Origin: Candidatus Woesearchaeota archaeon
Lineage (GTDB): Archaea; Nanobdellota; Nanobdellia; Woesearchaeales; JAGVZT01
Direction: 5' to 3'
DNA length: 40,997 bases
Assembly: GCA_018302335.1 (NCBI GenBank)
Contig: JAGVZT010000023.1
Location: forward strand, 1-40,997
Shown here: one piece after another, positions 25,275 to 31,721 of the stretch
Numbering within the stretch: the stretch's first letter is position 1
Layout: every line of letters starts with the position of its first letter
Made by a program: the position numbers and the translations under genes
Notes under the pieces: model-generated
Database searches by the model: none
What the model saw: only the letters and a program-made list of their open reading frames with translations
What the model was told of the DNA's origin: nothing

Positions 25275-25815
25275 GCTGGTCCGCGAGTTCTTGGACGGCT
25301 TTGCGCGTCATCTCCAGCGGGCCGCCGTTGTCGATGATGACATCGGGTTTCTCCAGCAATTCCTGCGCACGGAGACGCTGCTCGAGCATCGGGAACCTGC
25401 CTCGGTTGCGCGCGAGAATCTCCCGCTCTGGAGCGCGGACTTCCACCACGATGTCGGCCTTCCGCAGGAGATCGAGTTCCTTCGGCAGCGCCGCCACCAC
25501 GAGGAGTGTCCCCTTTGCGGCCGAGATGCGGTGGTGGAGCTTCGCGATGAGCCGCGGGTGGGTGATGGTGTTGAGCGTCTCCCTCGCCGCAGTGCCGGAG
25601 AACGCGCGCTCGGCGAGGAGCGGCCGGTCCACCGTGCCATCGCGGAGAACGCCGCCGAAGGCGTGCGTGAGTTCCCGTTGCACCTCTGGCAGCTCCAGGA
25701 CCGCATGGCCTATCTCATCCGCCTCGACCAGCTCAGCTCCGAGCATCTCGCGGAGCATGCCTGCCACGGTGGTCTTCCCGCTCCCCACGCGGCCGCAGAC
25801 GAGAATGACCCTCAC
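25234..25815 (-). CDS. coaE: Dephospho-CoA kinase, bacterial CoaE type
   Basis: A 193-residue P-loop kinase that would phosphorylate dephospho-CoA in the last step of CoA synthesis. The P-loop is CGRVGSGKTT (7-16). Family marks follow: VEADEIGHAV (the Asp after the P-loop), FGGVLRDGTVDRPLLAERAF, TITHPRL and LLRKADIVVEV. The length fits CoaE. Most archaea use an unrelated GTP-dependent enzyme, so this looks like bacterial-type gene content, unless it acts on another nucleotide-like substrate. It starts with GTG at 25815, and a TATA box at 25838-25845 is centred 27 bases upstream, giving a leaderless GTG start. Confidence 0.8.
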   Translation of the reverse strand: MRVILVCGRVGSGKTTVAGMLREMLGAELVEADEIGHAVLELPEVQRELTHAFGGVLRDGTVDRPLLAERAFSGTAARETLNTITHPRLIAKLHHRISAAKGTLLVVAALPKELDLLRKADIVVEVRAPEREILARNRGRFPMLEQRLRAQELLEKPDVIIDNGGPLEMTRKAVQELADQLSGTHGRHRTRAG

Positions 25816-25837
25816 AACGCATTTCGTGCGGCGGGCG

Positions 25838-25845
25838 TTTATAAA
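25838..25845 (-). promoter_or_regulatory. TATA box of the dephospho-CoA kinase gene
   Basis: Minus-strand TTTATAAA is centred about 27 bases before the GTG at 25815, in a region of repeated TTTATAAATATTTATAA. Confidence 0.55.
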
Positions 25846-25859
25846 TATTTATAAGGGAT

Positions 25860-25879
25860 AGTATACGTTATTGTATACT
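25860..25879. promoter_or_regulatory. Inverted repeat AGTATAC-N6-GTATACT, possible operator
   Basis: Perfect seven-base arms separated by GTTATT lie between the divergent promoters of the kinase gene and the hairpin RNA. The position and symmetry suit a dimeric repressor. The window's nearest HTH protein (26155-26739) is a candidate binder by proximity only. Confidence 0.45.
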
Positions 25880-25927
25880 AAACTCTAAAATACACTCTTC
25901 TGATATCTATTATAGAAGAAAGTAAAG

Positions 25928-25935
25928 TTTATATA
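25928..25935 (+). promoter_or_regulatory. TATA box of the candidate hairpin RNA
   Basis: TTTATATA is centred near 25932, 27 bases before the first base of the hairpin stem at 25959. Confidence 0.55.
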
Positions 25936-25958
25936 CCAGCTCGACCACGTAGATTTTC

Positions 25959-26023
25959 AATGGAGGCTCCCTGACCCTAGTTTCTGTACCTCCCCCAATT
26001 CCCTAGGGAGCCTTCCATTTTTT
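25959..26023 (+). ncRNA. Candidate hairpin small RNA with exposed ACCTCCCCC loop
   Basis: The stretch begins AATGGAGGCTCCCT (25959-25972) and ends AGGGAGCCTTCCATT (26005-26019), which pair over 14 base pairs with a single bulged T. A run of six T follows (26018-26023), so it resembles a transcript with its own promoter and T-rich end. The 32-base loop is pyrimidine-rich and contains ACCTCC, the anti-Shine-Dalgarno sequence of 16S rRNA, so it could pair with GGAGGU sites in messages. No frame in it codes for a convincing protein. A terminator for an unseen transcript is the alternative. Confidence 0.55.
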
Positions 26024-26031
26024 ATGTTCAG

Positions 26032-26061
26032 TGTTTCTCTTGCCGATGTTTCTCTTGCCGC
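26032..26061 (+). repeat. Tandem 15-base direct repeat
   Basis: TGTTTCTCTTGCCGA is followed at once by TGTTTCTCTTGCCGC, 14 of 15 bases identical. It lies between the hairpin RNA and a dispersed-repeat copy. No role is apparent. Confidence 0.6.
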
Positions 26062-26062
26062 A

Positions 26063-26140
26063 TCGACCGAGTTGCTGAGAATGTCCGCGCTGTTCAGAGT
26101 GCGTCAAGACAATGCGGAGCTCGCTCGGCATCGCGGCCGA
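26063..26140 (+). repeat. Dispersed repeat, copy 4 (diverged)
   Basis: It begins TCGACCGA and ends GCGGCCGA. Inside, GTTGCTGAGAATGTCC and AAGACAATGCGGA align with the copies at 15073 and 30886. It is 78 bases, slightly longer than other copies, and ends 15 bases from the stop of the HTH-protein gene. Confidence 0.45.
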
Positions 26141-26154
26141 GAACGGCTGAACGG

Positions 26155-26739
26155 TTACTGCAGCGCCCCGCGCGTCGAGAGCGCGAGGGTGAGCTGGGGT
26201 GAGATGCCGGCGATGTTCGCCTTGGCCTGCAGCTCCTTGAACTGCTGGTCGAGCTTGACGTAGCTCTCCTGGTAATGGACCTTGCGGGTGATGGGCACGC
26301 CCTTCTCCATCAGGGTGGTGATGAACTGCACCACGCTCTTGTCCGAGACGCCGAGGCGCTCGCTGACCTCGCGCTCCGAGATGAAGCCGTTCGCGGTGTA
26401 GAGAAGGAGGAAGACTTCCTGCTCGCGCAGCGTCATGGGCTCGACGCGCTGGGGCTCGCTCCCGTTGGACGTGCCGAGCTTGCCGCGCAGCTCCTCGAGC
26501 ATCTCGTGGAGCTTGTCGAGCTTCTGGCTGAGCTGGTAGACAGCCTCGTGGTTGGCCTGAATCTCTTCGGTGTTCTGGTTGATGGTGACGCGGTGGTCGT
26601 CGAGCTCCTCGCGTATGAGCTTCAGGAGGTGGACTGGCGCGCCGAGTTGCACGGGGCTGCGGCCGGGCTTGTGCTCAGGGTAGAATGTGAGCGTTTCGTC
26701 CTTCAGCGGTCCACCTGTCTTGCGAAAAAGGTCCAGCAC
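26155..26739 (-). CDS. Coiled-coil winged-helix regulator-like protein
   Basis: A 194-residue protein. Residues about 50-90 form a coiled coil (NQNTEEIQANHEAVYQLSQK; KLDKLHEMLEELRGKL). After this comes MTLREQEVFLLLYTANGFISE with REVSERLGVSDKSVVQFITT and LMEKGVPITRKVHY, a winged helix-turn-helix of the kind found in archaeal transcription regulators. It would dimerise through the coil and bind DNA. GTG 26739 follows GGGGTGA; the TATA box at 26775-26783 leaves a short leader. Confidence 0.75.
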   Translation of the reverse strand: MLDLFRKTGGPLKDETLTFYPEHKPGRSPVQLGAPVHLLKLIREELDDHRVTINQNTEEIQANHEAVYQLSQKLDKLHEMLEELRGKLGTSNGSEPQRVEPMTLREQEVFLLLYTANGFISEREVSERLGVSDKSVVQFITTLMEKGVPITRKVHYQESYVKLDQQFKELQAKANIAGISPQLTLALSTRGALQ

Positions 26740-26774
26740 GAGTCATCACCCCTTCCGCGCTAACCGAATATCCT

Positions 26775-26783
26775 CTATAAATA
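26775..26783 (-). promoter_or_regulatory. TATA box of the winged-helix gene
   Basis: Minus-strand TATTTATAG is centred near 26779 and predicts transcription from about 26752, thirteen bases before the GTG, with the ribosome binding site in the leader. Confidence 0.5.
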
Positions 26784-26864
26784 CATTGTTGCGGCGCAAT
26801 ATGTGCGACCGCGTCGCATAGTTTCCGGAACACAGAAGGATTTTTATGCCCGGCGGGGTTCCGC

Positions 26865-27302
26865 ATGGTCATGAGCGGGCCGGTGAAGCCTTCCGGGCTG
26901 GAGAAGCTTCTCGAGGATGCGGGCAGCGCGCTGGCTAGGCTCTTCGGCGCAAACTCTCCGGACAACATGGCTGCCGCCTATCGGGAGCTCGACCGTGAGT
27001 ACCGCAGGGTCGGCCTGCAGGCCCATAAGATGACTCCCACCGAGGACTTCCCCTACGGCAGGAACCTCGCCCTCAACTATCCCGGAGACAATCCGCGGTA
27101 TATCAAGGAGACGAAGCACGGGATTCACCTGACCTTCGACGGCCCCAGCGAGGAGCTCATCGCCGAGGCGCATCTCATCGCGGACACCTGCAGCGCGGTC
27201 GCGAAGCGCCACGGCCTCAAGGCGTTGTACACCGCTCCGGATTTTGACTGCGGGGGAGCGCTCCGCATGTACGTGGGATTCGCGGACCATGAGCCTGAGT
27301 AA
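26865..27302 (+). CDS. Unknown 145-aa protein
   Basis: A small alpha/beta protein (MVMSGPVKPSGLEKLLEDAG) with a conserved-looking C-terminal part (HLTFDGPSEELIAEAHLIAD; LYTAPDFDCGGALRMYVGF). I recognise no family. The TATA-like TTTTTATG at 26840-26847 predicts transcription near 26871, so the second ATG (26871) is an equally good start. The end overlaps the methyltransferase gene by 14 bases, which suggests a joint role. Confidence 0.7.
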   Translation: MVMSGPVKPSGLEKLLEDAGSALARLFGANSPDNMAAAYRELDREYRRVGLQAHKMTPTEDFPYGRNLALNYPGDNPRYIKETKHGIHLTFDGPSEELIAEAHLIADTCSAVAKRHGLKALYTAPDFDCGGALRMYVGFADHEPE

Positions 27303-27927
27303 GGGCCGGCTCGCGGTGCTGCTCTCCACCCTGCCGCCTCTGCAGATTCCGTCCGTGCAGGAGGAGCAGTACCAGACCGACGCGGAGACTGCGGCAGAGG
27401 TCCTCTCTCTGGCAATGCTTCTCGGTGACATCACGGGAAAGCGCGTGCTCGACCTCGGATGCGGAGCTGGGCTGCTGGGTCTGGGCGCTGCGCTGCTCGA
27501 CGCAAGGGAAGTCATCGCGATAGAGCGCGATGAGCGCCTCATCAAAGCGGCCGAATCCAACCGTCTGCTGCTAAGGGAAGAGGCCGGCCGCGATCTGGAC
27601 AATATCCGCTTTGTCTCGCAGGACATCGCGGCGTTCTCCGGGCGCGGTGACACTGTGCTGCAGAACCCCCCTTTTGGCACGAGGGTGGAGCACGTCGACC
27701 GAGCGTTCCTCGCGAAGGCCTTCAGCGTTGCGGACGTCGTGTGGTCATTCCACAAGGAATCCACCTCTGGCTTCGTGGAGCGCTTCGCGGAAGATTCAGG
27801 GTTCCTCGTGACGCACCACCTCTCCTTCGACTTCCCGTTGAAGGCGACGATGCGTCACCACACCCGAAGAATCCGTCGCATCGGGGTCGGGTGCTGGAGA
27901 CTGGTGAGAGGAACCCCTGTGGACTGA
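27289..27927 (+). CDS. METTL5-like N6-adenine RNA methyltransferase
   Basis: A 212-residue Rossmann-fold methyltransferase. VLDLGCGAGLLGLG (53-66) is the S-adenosylmethionine motif I, AIERDERLI holds the ribose-binding acid, and QNPPFGTR (125-132) is the N6-adenine catalytic NPPF motif. The EEQYQTDAETA segment ahead of motif I is typical of the archaeal/eukaryotic METTL5 group, whose human member modifies 18S rRNA. ATG 27289 lies within the end of the preceding gene; a longer frame is not needed by the family. Confidence 0.88.
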   Translation: MSLSKGRLAVLLSTLPPLQIPSVQEEQYQTDAETAAEVLSLAMLLGDITGKRVLDLGCGAGLLGLGAALLDAREVIAIERDERLIKAAESNRLLLREEAGRDLDNIRFVSQDIAAFSGRGDTVLQNPPFGTRVEHVDRAFLAKAFSVADVVWSFHKESTSGFVERFAEDSGFLVTHHLSFDFPLKATMRHHTRRIRRIGVGCWRLVRGTPVD

Positions 27928-27928
27928 C

Positions 27929-28537
27929 ATGCTCCTGCCCTGGCTTGTCCTTCTCATCTGCGCGCTGATGCTCAGCATCTTCAGGAGCGCGAAGAGCTAT
28001 GAATCTGGGAGGGGTATCGTGCTCCTCGCGCTCCTTCTCCTTGCGACGCTCCTGAGAGTTCGCGCGGGCATCGCGTCCCACCTCTTCGTCGCGCCGACTC
28101 TTCTCCTTTCCGGTCTCTTCACTGCCATTGTCACCCTTGCCGGAGCCCTTATCCTGCTGTTGGGCAGGAAGGACCGCAAACAGGAGAGACCGAGGTTCAT
28201 CTCTTTCCTCCTTCCGCTGTATCTCCTGTTCGGGCTGGTCCAGCAACTCTTCTTCCAGTATGTGGTGGTGGACACCGTCTCGCACCTCAGCAGCATCCCC
28301 TTGACAATCCTGCTCGGCTCTCTCTATTTCTCGCTCTTCCACATTTCAAAGACACTCAAGCTGTTCGCTCCAGGAGCGTTCTTCCTCTTTGCCTCCTGGT
28401 CGGTCATCTATCTGCTGCTCGGCAACATCATCTGGCTGGTGCTCTCACACGCGCTGCTGGCCACCCTCTTCTATGCCTGGGGGTTCACCACACCAACACT
28501 CTCCAGGACGTACTTCGTGGTGAGAGACAACGTCTAG
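27929..28537 (+). CDS. CPBP-like integral membrane protein, probably inactive as a protease
   Basis: A 202-residue protein with about six membrane helices. The last three resemble the CPBP (CAAX prenyl protease / Rce1-like) fold: VQQLFFQYV where active members have EExxxR, then SLYFSLFHISK, then GNIIWLVLSHALLATLFYAWG with the late His. The catalytic Glu pair and Arg are replaced by Gln, so proteolysis is unlikely if the assignment holds. It starts one base after the methyltransferase stop and is probably co-transcribed. Confidence 0.6.
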   Translation: MLLPWLVLLICALMLSIFRSAKSYESGRGIVLLALLLLATLLRVRAGIASHLFVAPTLLLSGLFTAIVTLAGALILLLGRKDRKQERPRFISFLLPLYLLFGLVQQLFFQYVVVDTVSHLSSIPLTILLGSLYFSLFHISKTLKLFAPGAFFLFASWSVIYLLLGNIIWLVLSHALLATLFYAWGFTTPTLSRTYFVVRDNV

Positions 28538-28601
28538 AGCGCAACTCCTCCGGAATCAGCCACTGCATGGCTGCGCGGCTCTAGAGAAACCCTCAGATTC
28601 T

Positions 28602-28664
28602 TCGGCCGCAGTGTTGTAGGATATCCGCCGCGGTCATGCCGATGATTCTTCCCAGTGCGGCCGC
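28602..28664 (-). repeat. Dispersed TCGGCCGC-ended repeat, copy 5
   Basis: It begins TCGGCCGC (28602-28609) and ends GCGGCCGC (28657-28664). The inner GGATATCCG and ATGCCGATGATTCTTCCCAG closely match copy 1 at 6874. It lies 64 bases past the CPBP-like gene and before the ccdA promoter. Confidence 0.65.
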
Positions 28665-28704
28665 CCATGTGCCCGAGCAGTTCTCTACGGCTGGCTGCGC
28701 GGAA

Positions 28705-28713
28705 GATTTAAAA
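28705..28713 (+). promoter_or_regulatory. TATA box of ccdA-tlpA
   Basis: ATTTAAAAT is centred at 28709, exactly 27 bases before the ATG at 28736. The transcript should be leaderless, which supports this N-terminus. Confidence 0.6.
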
Positions 28714-28735
28714 TGTACCGCGTGCCGCTGGCGGC

Positions 28736-29455
28736 ATGGCCCGCGACTGGCGCATCTTCCTGAGCAGTGTCTGCTTTGTGCTGGGCTTCTCGCTGGTGTT
28801 CTCGGTTGTCGGGGTGCTGCTCCAGAGCGTGCTGTCCTCGGCGTCCTACGAGATCCAGCGGTGGCTGGGCCGCATTGGAGGCACGGTCATCATCCTTTTT
28901 GGGCTTCATCTTCTTGGATTGCTGGATTTTGGCTTCCTGCGGCAGGAGAGGAGACTGCGCCTCACGAGGCATTTCGGCTCACGGTACATCACGTCGTTCG
29001 TCTTCGGCGCCGCGTTCGCGGTCGGATGGTCACCGTGCGTCGGCGCTGTCCTCGGGGCGGTGCTGACCCTCGCGGCGACGCAGCCCGGCATCGCCTTCTT
29101 CCTGCTGCTCGCGTACACCATAGGCCTGGGCCTGCCGTTCCTCCTGGTCGGCCTGTTCACGAACGAGGCGCGCCAGCTCATCTCCCGGTATGCGAAATGG
29201 ACGCGCTACCTGAGCTATGTCTTCGCACCGGTGCTCATCCTGCTGGGCATCTTGGTCTTCACCTCCCAGCTCTCGCGCGTTGCCAACTTGTCCTTCGCCT
29301 CCCAGCTGCTGCTGGCGATGGACGCGGGACTCCAGCTGGAGGGAGCGAGCATCGGCGTCTCCTTCATCGCCGGCCTGGTATCCTTCCTGAGCCCTTGCGT
29401 GCTGCCGCTCATCCCGGCGTACCTCACCTATCTCGCGAGCGAGGTAGTGCAGTGA
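28736..29455 (+). CDS. ccdA: Circularly permuted CcdA/DsbD-family thiol transporter
   Basis: A 239-residue membrane protein that would carry reducing equivalents from cytoplasmic thioredoxin across the membrane. Classical CcdA starts with the helix FLSPCVLPLIPAYLTYL, then a GFSxxF helix, then an FGLHLLGL helix, then GWSPCxG. Here the protein starts at the second helix (CFVLGFSLVFSVVG), continues through FGLHLLGL and AVGWSPCVGAVLG (Cys101) and two more helices, and only then ends with SFIAGLVSFLSPCVLPLIPA (Cys221). All six segments and both SPC motifs are present but the first is at the C-terminus. The ATG is fixed by the TATA box 27 bases upstream, so no hidden N-terminal copy is likely. The stop overlaps the next start (GTGA). 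Confidence 0.85.
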   Translation: MARDWRIFLSSVCFVLGFSLVFSVVGVLLQSVLSSASYEIQRWLGRIGGTVIILFGLHLLGLLDFGFLRQERRLRLTRHFGSRYITSFVFGAAFAVGWSPCVGAVLGAVLTLAATQPGIAFFLLLAYTIGLGLPFLLVGLFTNEARQLISRYAKWTRYLSYVFAPVLILLGILVFTSQLSRVANLSFASQLLLAMDAGLQLEGASIGVSFIAGLVSFLSPCVLPLIPAYLTYLASEVVQ

Positions 29456-30573
29456 AGCAGAAGACTCTCGCGCTCATCGTGGTGCTCGCGCTGGTCCTCG
29501 CTGCGATTGCGGTGCTTGACCGCCAGAAAGCGGCTCCCCGGAACAATGCGGATAGCTCTCCCATCGCGGCCGATATTCAGGGACTCTCACCGGAAGACGC
29601 GGCGCGCATCGAGGAGAAGGCGCGCATGTATCCCATCGCGCCGGAACTCGCGGGCATATCGGGATATCTCAATGCTGATGAGAATTTTACCATTGCAGGG
29701 CAGCGCGGCAAGGTCGTCCTGGTGGATTTCTGGACGTACACCTGCATCAACTGTATCCGTACCCTGCCGCATCTCGTCGCGTGGGACCGCGCGTACCGGG
29801 ACAAGGGGCTGGTCATCATCGGCGTGCACACCCCGGAGTTCGCCTTCGAGAAGAAGCGTGAGAACGTCGCGGCTGCGATGGAAAAACACGACATCGGATA
29901 CCCGGTGGTGCAGGACAATGGCTACGCGACCTGGTCCGCATACCGCAACCGCTTCTGGCCCCGGAAGTATCTCATCGACGCGGACGGATTCATCCGTTAC
30001 GACCACATCGGCGAAGGCGCGTACGACGAGACCGAGGAGATGCTACAGGCGCTCCTCATCGAGGCAGGGACCCTTGAGGAGGAGATGCCCGTCACCGGGT
30101 TGCCCGACGAGACGCCAAGGGTCCTGACCACGCCAGAGCTCTACGCCGGCGCCGAGTTCGCGATTCCGCGCGGGCAGGAGCTGGGCAACGGCGAGGGGTG
30201 GCAGCAGGGCTCAGCGGAGTATCAACTGCCTGAGACGGTCCCGCGGGACCGCATCACCCTGAACGGCACCTGGCGTCTGGAGGAGCAGGGGCTGGTGAGC
30301 GAGAGCGATGCGCAGCTCTTCCTTCTCTATAGCGCCGCTTCTGTCAATGTCGTGGTGAACGCCGAGCGGATGCTCAAGATAGAAGTCTTGCTCGACAGCG
30401 AACCCCTCCCGGCCGCGATGGCTGGGCAGGACATCCTCTACGAGGGAGATACTGCGCGCCTGCGCATGGACGAGCCGCGGCTGTACAACGTGGTGAGCGG
30501 GCCCCTCGGGAGGCATCTTCTGGAGCTGCGGGTCCCCGCGGGATTCAGCATCCACGCGTTCACGTTCGGGTAG
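29452..30573 (+). CDS. TlpA/DipZ-type membrane-anchored thioredoxin
   Basis: A 373-residue protein starting at GTG 29452, overlapping the ccdA stop. An N-terminal anchor (LALIVVLALVLAAIAVL, 6-22) is followed by a thioredoxin domain with VDFWTYTCINCIRTLPH, redox pair Cys98/Cys101. The WTYxCINC form is typical of the DipZ group, where CcdA and this domain are fused in one chain. A C-terminal beta-rich domain (about 230-373; TLNGTWRLEEQGLVS, GRHLLELRVPAGFSIHAFTFG) matches the DipZ tail module. It would receive electrons from the permuted CcdA outside the membrane and reduce extracytoplasmic disulfides. Confidence 0.88.
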   Translation: MKQKTLALIVVLALVLAAIAVLDRQKAAPRNNADSSPIAADIQGLSPEDAARIEEKARMYPIAPELAGISGYLNADENFTIAGQRGKVVLVDFWTYTCINCIRTLPHLVAWDRAYRDKGLVIIGVHTPEFAFEKKRENVAAAMEKHDIGYPVVQDNGYATWSAYRNRFWPRKYLIDADGFIRYDHIGEGAYDETEEMLQALLIEAGTLEEEMPVTGLPDETPRVLTTPELYAGAEFAIPRGQELGNGEGWQQGSAEYQLPETVPRDRITLNGTWRLEEQGLVSESDAQLFLLYSAASVNVVVNAERMLKIEVLLDSEPLPAAMAGQDILYEGDTARLRMDEPRLYNVVSGPLGRHLLELRVPAGFSIHAFTFG

Positions 30574-30655
30574 GCCCGTTTATGTGAGAGGAGCGTCGCA
30601 GAAGGCTCGGTGTCGGTTGCAGGACATGTAAGAATGGCCAGACCACTGAGGCGTG

Positions 30656-30829
30656 ATGGTTGATACAAAATTGGTATTGGCCGTTTCGCTCGCGGTGGCA
30701 AACTATGACCCCAATGTGTGCGATGAGTACTTCGCAAACGGGACCACCGTGAACGGGGACTGCAAGACTCGCGCCAGAGCGCTGATGAATGGGATTCAAA
30801 CAGGGGCTCTGTCGGCCTGGGCCAAATGA
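30656..30829 (+). CDS. Possible small secreted or membrane peptide, 57 aa
   Basis: ATG 30656, preceded by GAGG, opens a 57-codon frame beginning MVDTKLVLAVSLAVANYD with two Cys (NVCDEY, GDCKTR). The early Leu/Val/Ala stretch could be a weak signal or membrane segment. No family is recognised and codon use is only moderately like the neighbours. A TTTATG at 30580 is the only promoter-like site. It is the best coding candidate in the 500-base gap between tlpA and rpl15e. Confidence 0.35.
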   Translation: MVDTKLVLAVSLAVANYDPNVCDEYFANGTTVNGDCKTRARALMNGIQTGALSAWAK

Positions 30830-30843
30830 CCTTTGCCAAGAAA

Positions 30844-30862
30844 AGAGCCGCCAGACGGCTCT
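30844..30862. other. Perfect hairpin AGAGCCG-CCAGA-CGGCTCT
   Basis: Seven paired bases around a five-base loop. On the minus strand the stem is followed by TTTCTT, like an intrinsic terminator, but no minus-strand gene feeds it. On the plus strand it lies just after the 57-codon ORF. Confidence 0.4.
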
Positions 30863-30885
30863 GAAGAGCGGACATAAATAGCAGC

Positions 30886-30948
30886 ATTGCGGGAGAATGT
30901 CCACCATTCCGGCGAGGCAGCCCGGAGCTTGTACGACATCACGGCCGG
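30886..30948 (+). repeat. Dispersed repeat, copy 6
   Basis: CATTCCGGCGAGGCAGCCCGG at 30905-30925 (21 bases, given in parts: CATTCCGGCGAG then GCAGCCCGG) matches the core of copy 3 with one change, and ACGGCCGG closes it. The left end (GCGGGAGAATGTCC) resembles copies 2 and 4. TCCGG and CCGGA can pair around the loop. Confidence 0.6.
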
Positions 30949-30982
30949 AATCAGGTGACTTTCCACAACGTCTCGCGCAACC

Positions 30983-30991
30983 TTTTTAAAG
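30983..30991 (+). promoter_or_regulatory. TATA box of rpl15e
   Basis: TTTTTAAAG is centred near 30987 and predicts transcription at about 31014, leaving a leader of about 60 bases that contains a 13-codon ORF. Confidence 0.5.
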
Positions 30992-31018
30992 AGGGAGGCG
31001 TCCCACGCTGCTGACGAG

Positions 31019-31060
31019 ATGTGGGGAATCGCTTCCCTGAATCGTCCGAGAACAGAATAA
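31019..31060 (+). CDS. Mini-ORF in the rpl15e leader, 13 aa
   Basis: The frame MWGIASLNRPRTE starts within five bases of the predicted transcription start and stops (TAA) fifteen bases before the rpl15e ATG, right next to its GGAGG. It may be a translated leader controlling the ribosomal protein gene, or chance. Confidence 0.3.
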   Translation: MWGIASLNRPRTE

Positions 31061-31074
31061 TGGAGGCGTAGGAA

Positions 31075-31647
31075 ATGGGATTCTACAAGTATCTGCGGGA
31101 CGCGTACCAGGAGCCGGGAGAGTTGCTCGAGAAGGTCTGGAAGGAGCGGCTCATCACCTGGCGGCAGGGGCCTGTCTCCGTCAGGGTGGAGCGGCCGACG
31201 CGGCTGGACCGCGCGCGCTCCCTCGGCTACCGCGCGAAGCCCGGTCTCATCATCGTCCGACAGCGTCTCAACCGCGGCGGAAGGATGCGCGAGCAAATCC
31301 GCGCGGGACGGCGGAGCAAGCACTTCCGCAGGCAGAGAGTCCTCAGCAAGAACTACCAGCAGGTCGCGGAGGAGCGCGCGGCGCGCGCGTTCCCGAACTG
31401 CGAGGTGCTGAATAGCTATCTCCTGGCGCAGGACGGCACGCACTACTGGTTCGAGGTGTTCCTCCTGGACCGGGCGCATCCCTCCGTACTGGCTGACCCG
31501 GTGTACTCGCGGATTGCTGCCCAGCGCGGCCGCTCCGCCCGTGGCCTGACATCGGCGGGAAGAAGGGCGCGCGGGCTGTGGCGCAAGGGCAAGGGCGCGG
31601 AGAAGGTCCGGCCGAGCCTGCGGGCGCACGGCAGGCGCGGGAACTGA
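31075..31647 (+). CDS. rpl15e: 50S ribosomal protein L15e
   Basis: A 190-residue basic protein of the archaeal/eukaryotic large subunit. It has the typical start MGFYKYLRDAYQEP, then ERPTRLDRARSLGYRAK, VRQRLNRGGR and RNYFWFEV-like THYWFEVFLLDRAHPS, and a long basic C-terminal tail (RGLTSAGRRARGLWRKGKG). A GGAGG at 31062-31066 precedes the ATG. It is one of the markers for an archaeal source. Confidence 0.97.
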   Translation: MGFYKYLRDAYQEPGELLEKVWKERLITWRQGPVSVRVERPTRLDRARSLGYRAKPGLIIVRQRLNRGGRMREQIRAGRRSKHFRRQRVLSKNYQQVAEERAARAFPNCEVLNSYLLAQDGTHYWFEVFLLDRAHPSVLADPVYSRIAAQRGRSARGLTSAGRRARGLWRKGKGAEKVRPSLRAHGRRGN

Positions 31648-31667
31648 GTTCGGAAGCGCTGTCCGTT

Positions 31668-31714
31668 GGATAACCCCACATAGTAGAAAACATTATAAAT
31701 ATGTAGGGTTATCC
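31668..31714. promoter_or_regulatory. Long inverted repeat around the fic promoter
   Basis: GGATAACCCCACAT (31668-31681) and ATGTAGGGTTATCC (31701-31714) are inverted copies matching at 13 of 14 positions. The 19-base spacer contains the start of the TATA box (ATTATAAAT, 31692-31700). Occupation of both arms would block the promoter, as expected for autoregulation or control by a dimeric repressor. Transcription should start at the fic ATG (31722). Confidence 0.6.
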
Positions 31715-31721
31715 TCTCTCA

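Noticed and set aside
28636-29451. N-terminal extension of the TlpA gene in another frame across ccdA
   Set aside because: It overlaps ccdA out of frame, and GTG 29452 overlaps the ccdA stop exactly as a coupled start should.
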